Shown here piece after piece: positions 14,045 through 21,239 of a DNA stretch of 25,748 bases. This DNA comes from CAZOWW01 sp964583765. Lineage in GTDB: Bacteria; Actinomycetota; Actinomycetes; Actinomycetales; Kineosporiaceae. How positions within the stretch are numbered: the stretch's first letter is position 1; each line of letters opens with the position of its first letter. Made by a program: the position numbers and the translations under genes. The DNA lies in assembly GCA_964583765.1 (NCBI GenBank), contig CAZOWW010000086.1, positions 1-25,748 of the forward strand. Reading direction: 5' to 3'. Below the pieces are notes generated by a model. The model was given only the letters and a program-made list of their open reading frames with translations, had not been told where the DNA came from and ran no database searches.

Positions 14045-16318
14045 ATGGAGATCTGGCCGGGGTCCCAGTACCCGCTGGGTGCGACCTTCGACGGCGCAGG
14101 GACGAACTTCGCACTCTTCTCGGAGGTCGCACAGGGCGTCGATCTCTGCCTGATCGACGATTCCGGTGCGGAGCAGCGCATCCCGCTCCCCGAGGTCGAC
14201 GGCTTCGTCTGGCACGCCTACCTGCCGCGGGTCGGTCCCGGCCAGCGCTACGGCTTCCGGGTGCACGGGCCCTACGACCCGGCGCGCGGCCACCGCTGCA
14301 ATCCGTCGAAGCTGCTGCTCGACCCCTACGCGAAGGCGATCGAGGGGCAGGTGGACGGTGACGAGGCGTTGTTCTCGTACGCCTTCGCCGATGCCGGGCA
14401 CTTCAACGACACGGACAGCGTCGGGCACACCATGCTGTCCGTGGTGATCAACCCCTTCTTCGACTGGGGGACGGACCGGCCGCCACGGCACGAGTACCAC
14501 GACACCGTGGTCTACGAGGCCCACGTCAAGGGCCTCACCATGCGACACCCGGCCGTTCCCGAGGAGATCCGGGGCAGCTACGCCGGCATCGCCCATCCGG
14601 CGGTGATCCAGCACCTGCGCGATCTGGGCGTGACCGCGATCGAACTGATGCCCGTGCACCAGTTCGTGCAGGACACCACCCTCGCGATGCGCGGACTGTC
14701 CAACTACTGGGGCTACAACACCATCGGCTTCTTCGCGCCGCACAACGCCTACTCCTCCGCCGGCCAGCGCGGACAGCAGGTGCAGGAGTTCAAGGCGATG
14801 GTGCGCGCCCTGCACGAGGCGGGGATCGAGGTGATCCTCGACGTGGTCTACAACCACACCGCGGAGGGCAACCACCTCGGACCCACCCTGTGCTTCCGCG
14901 GCATCGACAACGCCGCCTACTACCGCCTGGTCGACGACAACCGCGCGCACTACTACGACACCACCGGCACCGGCAACAGCCTGCTCATGCGGCACCCGCA
15001 CGTCCTGCAGATGATCATGGACTCGCTGCGGTACTGGGTGCTCGAGATGCGCGTGGACGGCTTCCGGTTCGACCTGGCCGCCACCCTGGCACGGCAGTTC
15101 CACGAGGTGGACCGGCTCTCCGCGTTCTTCGACATCGTCCAGCAGGACCCCGTGATCTCCCAGGTCAAGCTGATCGCCGAGCCCTGGGACGTCGGCGACG
15201 GCGGGTACCAGGTGGGCAACTTCCCCCCGCTGTGGACCGAGTGGAACGGCAAGTTCCGCGACACCGTGCGCGACTTCTGGCGCGGGGAACCCTCCACCCT
15301 GGGCGAGTTCGCCTCCCGCATCACCGGTTCGAGCGACCTCTACCAGGACGACGGCCGGCACCCCATCGCCAGCATCAACTTCGTCACCGCCCATGACGGC
15401 TTCACCCTGCGGGACCTGGTCTCGTACAACGAGAAGCACAACCTGGACAACGGCGAGCAGAACGGGGACGGCGAGAGCCACAACCGGTCCTGGAACTGCG
15501 GCGTCGAGGGCGAGACGGACGACGAGTCCGTGCAGAGCCTGCGGGCACGCCAGCAGCGCAACTTCATCGCCACCCTGATGCTCTCGCAGGGCGTGCCGAT
15601 GATCACGCACGGCGACGAGCTCGGCCGCAGCCAACGCGGCAACAACAACGGCTACTGCCAGGACGGCGAGCTCACCTGGGTCGACTGGGATCTCGCCCCC
15701 TGGCAGAAGGAACTGCTGGAGTTCACGCGACGCATGGTCGATCTGCGCCGGCGCCACCCCGTGTTCCGGCGTCGCCGATTCTTCAAGGGCGAGGCGTCCC
15801 AGGGCGGGCAGAGCGAGATCGGCGACATCGCCTGGTTCACCCCCACCGGCACCACCATGTACCCGCGGGACTGGCAGAACGGCTACGGCCGGGCCGTGGC
15901 CATGTTCCTCAACGGCGAGCGCATCATCACCCCGGACCGGCGCGGCCAGCGCGTCATCGACGACTCGTTCCTGGTCATGTTCAACGCGCACTACGAGGAC
16001 CTCGACTTCACCATCCCGGTCGAGGACTACGGGGCCTGGTGGACCGTGCTCGTCGACACCGCGGACGGCGAGGGCGAGAGCGAGACCGGGGACACCTACG
16101 TCCCCGGGGACATGGTCAGCGTCGCGGCCCGGTCCACGATCATGTTCACGCGTCCCTACGGGGTCACGGTCCGGCCGGCCCTGGCCGCGGCCGAGCGCTC
16201 CCGTTCCCCGCGGCACACCGTCCTCTCCCTGCCCAGGGACCCGCTGCCTGCCCTGGCCCGGTCCACCCGGCTGCCCCCGCCCACCCCCGCACGTTCGGTG
16301 GGCCGCGCCCACTGGTGA
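14045..16318 (+). CDS. glgX: Glycogen debranching enzyme GlgX (isoamylase type)
   Basis: GlgX hydrolyses alpha-1,6 branches of phosphorylase-limit glycogen and feeds maltodextrins to central metabolism in the cytosol. The 757-aa protein begins MEIWPGSQYPLGATFDG, matching the family N-terminus, so I chose the ATG at 14045 (GGGGAG 3 nt upstream) over the in-frame ATG at 14000. A CBM48-like domain (about 8-100) precedes the GH13 barrel. Conserved regions are intact: DVVYNH (266-271), DGFRFD with nucleophile Asp343, IAEPWD with acid Glu379, and TAHD with Asp451. The C-terminal beta domain ends near residue 710, followed by a Pro/Arg-rich tail of about 45 residues. It follows the AidB-like gene by 142 nt but probably has its own promoter with a LacI-type site. 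Confidence 0.95.
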   Translation: MEIWPGSQYPLGATFDGAGTNFALFSEVAQGVDLCLIDDSGAEQRIPLPEVDGFVWHAYLPRVGPGQRYGFRVHGPYDPARGHRCNPSKLLLDPYAKAIEGQVDGDEALFSYAFADAGHFNDTDSVGHTMLSVVINPFFDWGTDRPPRHEYHDTVVYEAHVKGLTMRHPAVPEEIRGSYAGIAHPAVIQHLRDLGVTAIELMPVHQFVQDTTLAMRGLSNYWGYNTIGFFAPHNAYSSAGQRGQQVQEFKAMVRALHEAGIEVILDVVYNHTAEGNHLGPTLCFRGIDNAAYYRLVDDNRAHYYDTTGTGNSLLMRHPHVLQMIMDSLRYWVLEMRVDGFRFDLAATLARQFHEVDRLSAFFDIVQQDPVISQVKLIAEPWDVGDGGYQVGNFPPLWTEWNGKFRDTVRDFWRGEPSTLGEFASRITGSSDLYQDDGRHPIASINFVTAHDGFTLRDLVSYNEKHNLDNGEQNGDGESHNRSWNCGVEGETDDESVQSLRARQQRNFIATLMLSQGVPMITHGDELGRSQRGNNNGYCQDGELTWVDWDLAPWQKELLEFTRRMVDLRRRHPVFRRRRFFKGEASQGGQSEIGDIAWFTPTGTTMYPRDWQNGYGRAVAMFLNGERIITPDRRGQRVIDDSFLVMFNAHYEDLDFTIPVEDYGAWWTVLVDTADGEGESETGDTYVPGDMVSVAARSTIMFTRPYGVTVRPALAAAERSRSPRHTVLSLPRDPLPALARSTRLPPPTPARSVGRAHW

Positions 16319-16325
16319 CCCGGAC

Positions 16326-16391
16326 GTCCGACCCCATCCGTCGGACATCTGGATCAACCCGGCATCCAGGACCTCCATCCCTGATAGGGAT
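16326..16391 (+). terminator. Three consecutive hairpins after glgX
   Basis: Eight nt or less after the glgX stop, GTCCGAC/GTCGGAC (16326-16332, 16340-16346; 7-nt loop) forms the first hairpin. CTGGAT/ATCCAG (16349-16354, 16364-16369) forms the second, and ATCCCT/AGGGAT around GAT (16377-16391) the third, followed by ATTT. The first is the likely glgX terminator. The third could instead be an operator for the downstream gene. Confidence 0.5.
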
Positions 16392-16506
16392 ATTTCCGGC
16401 CTGACCGCCGAAAAACCCCTTCGACCAGGTAGCACGAACCGCTCACCGCTGCGCAACGCTGTGACATGATGCCTTTCCGTCATCGGCTCCGGAAAGGAGA
16501 AGGCCG

Positions 16507-17058
16507 ATGCCAGCCCCGTTGGACGCACCGCATGAGCCCTCCACGACAGTCATACCCCCCACTGGATCCGCCCCCGCGGGACCGCAGCCCCAGCCCACCG
16601 GGGCAATTCCCCCGCGCCTGACCGATCTCGTGGAGGAGTTCCAGGCGCTCGGTGAACGGGACCGGCTGCAGCTGCTTCTCGACCTCAGCCGCGACCTGCC
16701 CGAGCTCCCCCCACGGATCGCCGAACGCAAGGATCTCCTCGAAGCGGTCGTCGAATGCCAGTCCCCGGTGTTCGTCCTAGCCGAGGTGACCCCGTCGGGG
16801 CCGGAGGGCCTGGTTCAGATCTTCGTCGACGCCCCGGCCGAATCGCCGACCACACGCGGTTTCGCCGGCATCCTGCTCGAAGCCATGAACGGCCTGCCGG
16901 CGCGCGAGGCGCTGGCGGTGCCGGACGACGTCCTCACCCGGCTGGGCCTGACCGCGGCGGTGAGCCCGCTCCGGCTCGTCGGGATGTCCGCGATGCTCCA
17001 CCGGATCCGCCGTCAGATCCGCGTGAAGGCCGGTCTCGGCGGAACGGCCGCCCGGTGA
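16507..17058 (+). CDS. SufE family sulfur-transfer protein
   Basis: SufE-type proteins accept persulfide sulfur from a cysteine desulfurase on a conserved cysteine and pass it to Fe-S assembly. This 183-aa protein has a Pro-rich N-terminal extension (about 1-34) not usual in short SufE proteins, then the fold starting PPRLTDLVEEFQALGERDRLQLLLDLS. The cysteine is Cys84 in VVECQSPVFVLAEV, in place of the usual GCQSQVW. SPTTRGFAGILLEAMNG and the C-terminal LGLTAAVSPLRLVGMSAMLHRIR are strongly conserved in actinobacterial homologues. The ATG has AAAGGAGA 6 nt upstream. Its stop overlaps the start of the next gene by 4 nt, so translation is coupled. No sufS or sulfurtransferase gene is adjacent. 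Confidence 0.9.
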   Translation: MPAPLDAPHEPSTTVIPPTGSAPAGPQPQPTGAIPPRLTDLVEEFQALGERDRLQLLLDLSRDLPELPPRIAERKDLLEAVVECQSPVFVLAEVTPSGPEGLVQIFVDAPAESPTTRGFAGILLEAMNGLPAREALAVPDDVLTRLGLTAAVSPLRLVGMSAMLHRIRRQIRVKAGLGGTAAR

Positions 17059-17825
17059 GTGAGCTGCGCCTGCTCCTTCCCGGCAATGCCTCGCTGGGCG
17101 ACCTCACCCGCGGCCGGGCGGAGGCGGTCCAGGCCCTGGCCGACCTGTACGCCTATCCGCAACCGCTGCCCGCGCACGGCTGGGTGCGCGCCACCGTGGT
17201 CTCGACCCTGGACGGCGCCGCAGCCGGTCCGGACGGACGGTCGGCCTCGGTGAGCGCGCCGGTGGACCGGGTGGCGCTCACCGTGTTCCGTGGCCTGGCC
17301 GACGTGGTGCTCGTGGGAGCGGGCACGGCCCGCACCGAGGGCTACGGGGCACCGGCGGTCCGGCCCGAGTTCGCCGAACGCCGCGCGACGTGCGGCCAGC
17401 CCGCGGCTCCCGTCCTCGTCGTGGTGTCCCGTTCGGGGGACCTGGCCACCGGGCACGACCTGGACAGGGACCCCCGCGTCCTGGTGATGACCTGCAGTGC
17501 CGGCGACGTGTCCGGCCTGCGCCGGCGGCTCGGCCCCGACCGGGTCATCGTGGCCGGGGAGGAGTCCGTCGAGCCCGACCTCGCCACGGCACAGCTTGCC
17601 GCCCGAGGACTGCGACGGATTCTGCTGGAGGGAGGCCCGGCCCTTCTCGGAGCCTTCGTGGCCACCGGGCGCCTGGACGAGCTGTGCCTGACCCTCACGC
17701 CACGCCTCGTCGGCAGCAACGCACCGCGCGTGGCGCACGGGCTGCCCGCGGAGTTGCCGGTGCGCACCACACACCTCCTCGAGTGCGACGGCGTGCTCCT
17801 GGGCCGCTGGCTCGTCCAGCGCTGA
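17055..17825 (+). CDS. Pyrimidine reductase family protein (RibD C-terminal domain)
   Basis: A 256-aa stand-alone RibD-C/dihydrofolate-reductase-fold enzyme that would use NADPH, as in the riboflavin-pathway reductase, although the substrate is uncertain because there is no deaminase domain and no rib gene nearby. Recognisable parts are VSTLDGAAAGPDGRSASVS (49-67), VVLVGAGTARTEGYG (84-98), the nucleotide-binding region around APVLVVVSRSGDL, and the C-terminal ILLEGGPALLGAFVATGRLDEL followed by LTPRLVG. The start is the GTG at 17055, inside GTGA shared with the SufE stop. The two genes form a tight operon with no terminator between them. The length fits actinobacterial members annotated as pyrimidine reductase family proteins. 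Confidence 0.87.
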   Translation: MSELRLLLPGNASLGDLTRGRAEAVQALADLYAYPQPLPAHGWVRATVVSTLDGAAAGPDGRSASVSAPVDRVALTVFRGLADVVLVGAGTARTEGYGAPAVRPEFAERRATCGQPAAPVLVVVSRSGDLATGHDLDRDPRVLVMTCSAGDVSGLRRRLGPDRVIVAGEESVEPDLATAQLAARGLRRILLEGGPALLGAFVATGRLDELCLTLTPRLVGSNAPRVAHGLPAELPVRTTHLLECDGVLLGRWLVQR

Positions 17826-17914
17826 TTCCCATTCCCCGGCGCTGAATCCCACAGGGACCGCCGCGGAGTCCTGCGCGACCGCCGTTGCCCCGCCCAGGGA
17901 CCGAACTGTCAGGG

Positions 17915-17944
17915 GACCGGCCCGTCGGAGACCGGCTCGTCAGA
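17915..17944. repeat. 15-bp tandem repeat over the hydrolase stop codon
   Basis: GACCGGCCCGTCGGA (17915-17929) is followed directly by GACCGGCTCGTCAGA (17930-17944), and a third partial unit begins GACTGAGC. The minus-strand stop codon at 17942-17940 lies in the second unit. Upstream in the same gap, GGCGCTGA followed by TTCCCA/ATCCCA also recurs once. I see no good terminator in this 114-nt gap. Confidence 0.65.
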
Positions 17945-19139
17945 GACTGAGCAGGAAGCGCGCGACTGCGGTGTCCCAGGCCACGGGGTCGGTGTTCCAC
18001 TCCTGCCCCGGGCAGGCTCCGCGGAACGGGACCGCCGTGACCAGGTTCGGACGCGCCAGGGTGAGGCGGTGCCCCGGACCGGCGGAGCCCTGCGGATCAC
18101 TGTCCCCGTGCACGAGCAGGGTCGGCAGGCGGAGCTCGGCGGCCCGGTCCAGCCATGAGGTCGCGCCCGGCTGCGGCACGCCGGCCTCTGCTCCCGACGA
18201 CGCCGAGGTCGAGCCACCCACCCGGCCGCCCGCGGGCACGGGCCGACGGGGGCGAACCCGGCCGGCCAGTACCTCCCGCCAGTCGAGCGAGGGCGAGTCC
18301 AGAACCAGCGCCCGTACCCGGCCCGAGGCCCACGACCGCGCGACCGTCTTCAACGCGAGCGCCCCACCCGAGGCCCAGCCGACGAGGACCACCTCCTCGG
18401 CCCCGTGCAGGACCGCGTGCACGACGGCCGCCTCGACGTCCTGCCACTCCCCACCGTCCGCCTGACGACGGGGAGACCGCCCACGTGGCGCCAGCGGGTC
18501 GTTCCGGTAACTGATCACCAGGCTGGTGAGGCCCAGGCGGTGCAGGACCGGCAGGGCCCGGAGGCACTCCTCCCGGGTGCCGCCCTGGCCGTGCACCAGC
18601 ACGGCCCACCGACCGCGCGCGGGGACCGACGAGGTGGGGGCGACCAGCCAGGCGGCCAACTCCCCGACGTCGGAGGTGATCACGACGTCGCGGTACGGCA
18701 GGCCGAGCGTGCCGGGGGTGCCCGCGTAGAAGTCGCCGCTCCAGCGGGCCGGGCCGGGTTCCGGACAACCCTGGTCCACGCCCAGGACCTGACGGGTCAC
18801 CGTTCCGGTGGAATCGTCGTGACCGACGATCTCACCCACCTGGGCATGTCCCCGCCCGCCGTCCAGCCAGAGTCCGTAGCGTCCCGGCGCGAGGGTGCGC
18901 GAATCCGCGCACAGGGTCAGCGTGCCCGGGCCGACCGCGAGGATCTCCACGTCGTCGACGGGTCTGGGCACCAGGACGCCCCGGCGGCGGGCGTGCGCCA
19001 GGACCAGCCCCACCGCACCGAGCGCGGCCCCGACCACGAGAGCGCCGAGAAGCACATCACGCGACCACGACGAACGCCGCGACGCCGGGACCACGGGACC
19101 CGAGCCACTCACCGCGGCCCCGCCTTGGTTGCGCACCAT
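17940..19139 (-). CDS. Membrane-anchored alpha/beta-hydrolase-fold protein with degenerate catalytic triad
   Basis: A 399-aa protein with one N-terminal membrane helix (about 29-49), a beta-rich stretch (about 60-150) and an alpha/beta-hydrolase domain (about 150-399). The oxyanion strand AVLVHGQGGTREE (179-191) is typical. At the nucleophile elbow the family has GWSMGG, but here it is GWASGG (254-259), putting Ala256 at the serine position, with Ser257 next to it. The acid strand LLVHGDSD (341-348) is intact. The C-terminal GAGHxxxWN motif, which carries the catalytic histidine, reads GACPGQEWN (374-382), with no histidine. The protein is probably not a normal serine hydrolase. The ATG at 19139 has GACAAT 6 nt upstream and no Shine-Dalgarno. 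It follows the small membrane gene by 43 nt. Confidence 0.85.
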   Translation of the reverse strand: MVRNQGGAAVSGSGPVVPASRRSSWSRDVLLGALVVGAALGAVGLVLAHARRRGVLVPRPVDDVEILAVGPGTLTLCADSRTLAPGRYGLWLDGGRGHAQVGEIVGHDDSTGTVTRQVLGVDQGCPEPGPARWSGDFYAGTPGTLGLPYRDVVITSDVGELAAWLVAPTSSVPARGRWAVLVHGQGGTREECLRALPVLHRLGLTSLVISYRNDPLAPRGRSPRRQADGGEWQDVEAAVVHAVLHGAEEVVLVGWASGGALALKTVARSWASGRVRALVLDSPSLDWREVLAGRVRPRRPVPAGGRVGGSTSASSGAEAGVPQPGATSWLDRAAELRLPTLLVHGDSDPQGSAGPGHRLTLARPNLVTAVPFRGACPGQEWNTDPVAWDTAVARFLLSL

Positions 19140-19182
19140 GGTGTGATTGTCCCCGCTCGGCAGTGCTCCTCGGGCGCGGACC

Positions 19183-19614
19183 TCAGTCCTCTCCCGGCCG
19201 GAAGAGCAGCCACCCCATCGCGAACAGCATGAACGCCGAGACCGCCGAGAGCAGGGTCAGCAGCGGCGGCACACCATGGGCGATCAGGTTGGCCAGACCG
19301 AGCCAGATGGCCAGCCCCATGAGGAACACCGGTAGCGTGCGTTCCCCGCTGCTGGTGGCCGTCTCCGTCACCACCGGAGCCAGCCGGGCGCGCAATCGCA
19401 ACGTGACCGCGCTCGCCGAGGCGCGGCCCACCGGCTCGCGCACCGGCAGGTCGAGTTCATGGGCGCGGTACAGGAACGTCAGGCCCATCGCGAACATCGA
19501 AAAGGCCGAGACGAGCGCGGGAACACGCAGTGACATCGCGGCGTCGTCCGCCGTCTGTACGCCTGCGCCGAGTGCGCACCCGATCATCATGAGTGGGGGG
19601 CCGAAGACCTTCAC
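19183..19614 (-). CDS. Four-helix integral membrane protein of unknown function
   Basis: I do not recognise the family. The 143-aa protein has four hydrophobic helices, at about 4-20, 32-50, 95-115 and 117-138, separated by a charged central loop (51-92). Helices 2 and 4 share a motif: SAFSMFAMG (36-44) followed by LTFLYR, and SAFMLFAMG (126-134) followed by WLLFR. This suggests an internal duplication of a two-helix unit. The GTG at 19614 has TAGTGT exactly 6 nt upstream and no Shine-Dalgarno, so it looks leaderless. It lies 43 nt before the hydrolase gene on the same strand, possibly in one transcript, though a second -10-like element precedes that gene. Confidence 0.72.
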   Translation of the reverse strand: MKVFGPPLMMIGCALGAGVQTADDAAMSLRVPALVSAFSMFAMGLTFLYRAHELDLPVREPVGRASASAVTLRLRARLAPVVTETATSSGERTLPVFLMGLAIWLGLANLIAHGVPPLLTLLSAVSAFMLFAMGWLLFRPGED

Positions 19615-19620
19615 GCAAAC

Positions 19621-19626
19621 ACACTA
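19621..19626 (-). promoter_or_regulatory. -10 element of the four-helix membrane protein gene, leaderless
   Basis: On the minus strand TAGTGT is followed by 6 nt and the GTG at 19614. The rest of the 294-nt divergent region to msrB (19627-19908) holds a possible -35 CTGACA near 19727 but no matching -10; nothing else is evident. Confidence 0.5.
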
Positions 19627-19908
19627 TCTGCTCACCTTGGGTAAACAGAACAGGTAGCAAGGGTCATTTTGGCGCCCTTCGCCGCCGGCGAACACGTCCA
19701 CGCCCGGTCGGCGCCTGGGGCGCTGACAATTCGGCGGTTCGGGAGCCTCCGCCCGGCCCATCACGCTCCGCGACGACTGTCGGTAGTGCCCGATTCCCGC
19801 CGGGCCCCGTCCCGCCCCCGCCGGAATGGCGCCGGACCCGCTCCCGGTCCAGTCTGGAGACACGGCCCTTGCGGGGGACGGACCCGAAAAGACGGACCGG
19901 GAGGCGAC

Positions 19909-20307
19909 GTGGACGACGACCTCACCGACGACCAGTGGCGGATCAGGCTCACCCCCGCGGAGTACGCCGTCCTCCGGCAGGCCGCGACGGAGCCCGCCTA
20001 CTCCGGTGAGTACTGGGACGACCACGCCGAGGGCGTGTACACCTGCCGCGCCTGCGGTGTCGAACTCTTCCGCAGCACGGAGAAGTTCGAGAGCCACTGC
20101 GGCTGGCCGTCCTTCTTCAGCCCGCTGGCCGGGGACCGGGTGGTCGAGTCCGAGGACCGCAGCTACGGGATGGTACGCACCGAGGTGCGGTGCGCCCGCT
20201 GCGGCAGCCACCTCGGGCACGTGTTCGCCGGCGAGGGGTTCGACACCCCCACGGATCTGCGGTACTGCATCAACTCGATCGCCCTGCGCCGGCGTCCCGC
20301 GGCCTGA
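19909..20307 (+). CDS. msrB: Peptide-methionine (R)-S-oxide reductase MsrB
   Basis: MsrB reduces the R-epimer of methionine sulfoxide in proteins with thioredoxin as donor. The 132-aa protein has the whole domain: zinc ligands Cys46 and Cys49 (CRAC) and Cys95 and Cys98 (CARC), the substrate-binding HCGWPSFF (63-70) with a possible resolving Cys64, HLGHVF (101-106) and the catalytic Cys120 in RYCINSIAL. The GTG at 19909 is preceded by GGGAGG with 4 nt spacing; the open frame upstream has no protein-like content. The stop is 25 nt from the end of convergent hemQ. The msrB-hemQ pairing is common in actinobacteria as I recall it. Confidence 0.96.
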   Translation: MDDDLTDDQWRIRLTPAEYAVLRQAATEPAYSGEYWDDHAEGVYTCRACGVELFRSTEKFESHCGWPSFFSPLAGDRVVESEDRSYGMVRTEVRCARCGSHLGHVFAGEGFDTPTDLRYCINSIALRRRPAA

Positions 20308-20332
20308 CCCAACGGCCGCGGCACAGCCAGGA

Positions 20333-21058
20333 TCAGGGCAGCGAGGCGACCAGATCCCGCAGCGGCACCCGCGGCCCGGTGTAGAACGGCGTCTCCTCCC
20401 GTACATGGCGCCGCGCCTCACTCGCGCGCAACTCCCTCATGAGGTCCACGATGCGATGGAGCTCGTCCGCCTCGAAGGCGAGCAGCCACTCGTAGTCGCC
20501 CAGGGCGAAGGACGACACGGTGTTGGCGCGCACGTCCGGGTAGCCACGGGCGCGCACGCCGTGGTCTGCGAGCAGGGCCCGGCGTTCGGCGTCCGGCAGC
20601 AGGTACCAGTCGTAGGAGCGCACGAAGGGGTAGACGCACAGGTAGTCCCGAGGTGGCTCACCCGCCATGAACGCCGGCACATGCCCCTTGTTGAACTCGG
20701 CCGGCCGGTGCAGGCCCACCACGGACCACACGGGCCGCAGGAAACGCCCCAACCGGGTGCACCGCAGTCCCCGGTAGGCGGCCTGCACCCCCTCGACGGT
20801 CGGCGCGTGCCACCAGACCATGAGGTCGGCGTCCGCCCGCAGGCCGCCGACGTCGTAGAAACCGCGCACCTGCAGGTCCGCGGCGGCCAGCTCGTCGAGT
20901 AGCCCCGTGACCTCCGCGGCCAGAGAGTCCCGGTCCTCAGGTAACGGCGAGGCCGCGAAGACCGACCACATCGTGTACCGCACCGTCGCGTTGATCTCGC
21001 GCGCGCCCCGGAGGACAGCTGCGCCCTCGATCTCCGTCGATCCCGTCGTCTCGGCCAT
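20333..21058 (-). CDS. hemQ: Coproheme decarboxylase HemQ (chlorite-dismutase-like)
   Basis: HemQ uses hydrogen peroxide to decarboxylate iron-coproporphyrin III twice, giving heme b, the last step of the coproporphyrin-dependent pathway. The 241-aa protein carries VRYTMWSVF (27-34), MVWWHAPT (80-87), EFNKGHVPAFMAGE (121-134), and YLCVYPFVRSYDWYLLP (139-155), where Tyr143 is the likely reactive tyrosine. ADHGVRARGYP includes His166, which I align with the proximal heme ligand. It ends RHVREETPFYTGPR, also conserved. The ATG at 21058 gives the usual length; an in-frame GTG 78 nt further upstream adds a non-conserved stretch. AAGAAT lies 6 nt before this ATG, again a leaderless layout. Confidence 0.95.
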   Translation of the reverse strand: MAETTGSTEIEGAAVLRGAREINATVRYTMWSVFAASPLPEDRDSLAAEVTGLLDELAAADLQVRGFYDVGGLRADADLMVWWHAPTVEGVQAAYRGLRCTRLGRFLRPVWSVVGLHRPAEFNKGHVPAFMAGEPPRDYLCVYPFVRSYDWYLLPDAERRALLADHGVRARGYPDVRANTVSSFALGDYEWLLAFEADELHRIVDLMRELRASEARRHVREETPFYTGPRVPLRDLVASLP

Positions 21059-21064
21059 GGCGGC

Positions 21065-21070
21065 ATTCTT
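21065..21070 (-). promoter_or_regulatory. -10-like element of hemQ, leaderless
   Basis: On the minus strand AAGAAT is followed by GCCGCC and the ATG at 21058. The hexamer lacks the first T of TANNNT but matches the one I propose for glgX. No Shine-Dalgarno is present. Confidence 0.35.
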
Positions 21071-21239
21071 CCGTGGCGGCCCTTCCCCCACCCACCGAGC
21101 ACCCGGGTTCCTGCGTGTCCCGGGCATCGCGACCACCCTGTTACCACGCAGAGATCAGAATGACATCCGAGGAGAGGAACCTCAACGTCCGCGAGTGCGT
21201 CACAGGCAATGCCCCGTCCCGCCGCGCAAGGAGTCCGCC

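Noticed and set aside
13406..16528. Open frame of over 1,000 codons antisense to glgX
   Set aside because: It is the complement of a fully conserved GH13 enzyme; the antisense product is Val/Gly/His-rich with no recognisable domain, as expected in high-GC DNA.
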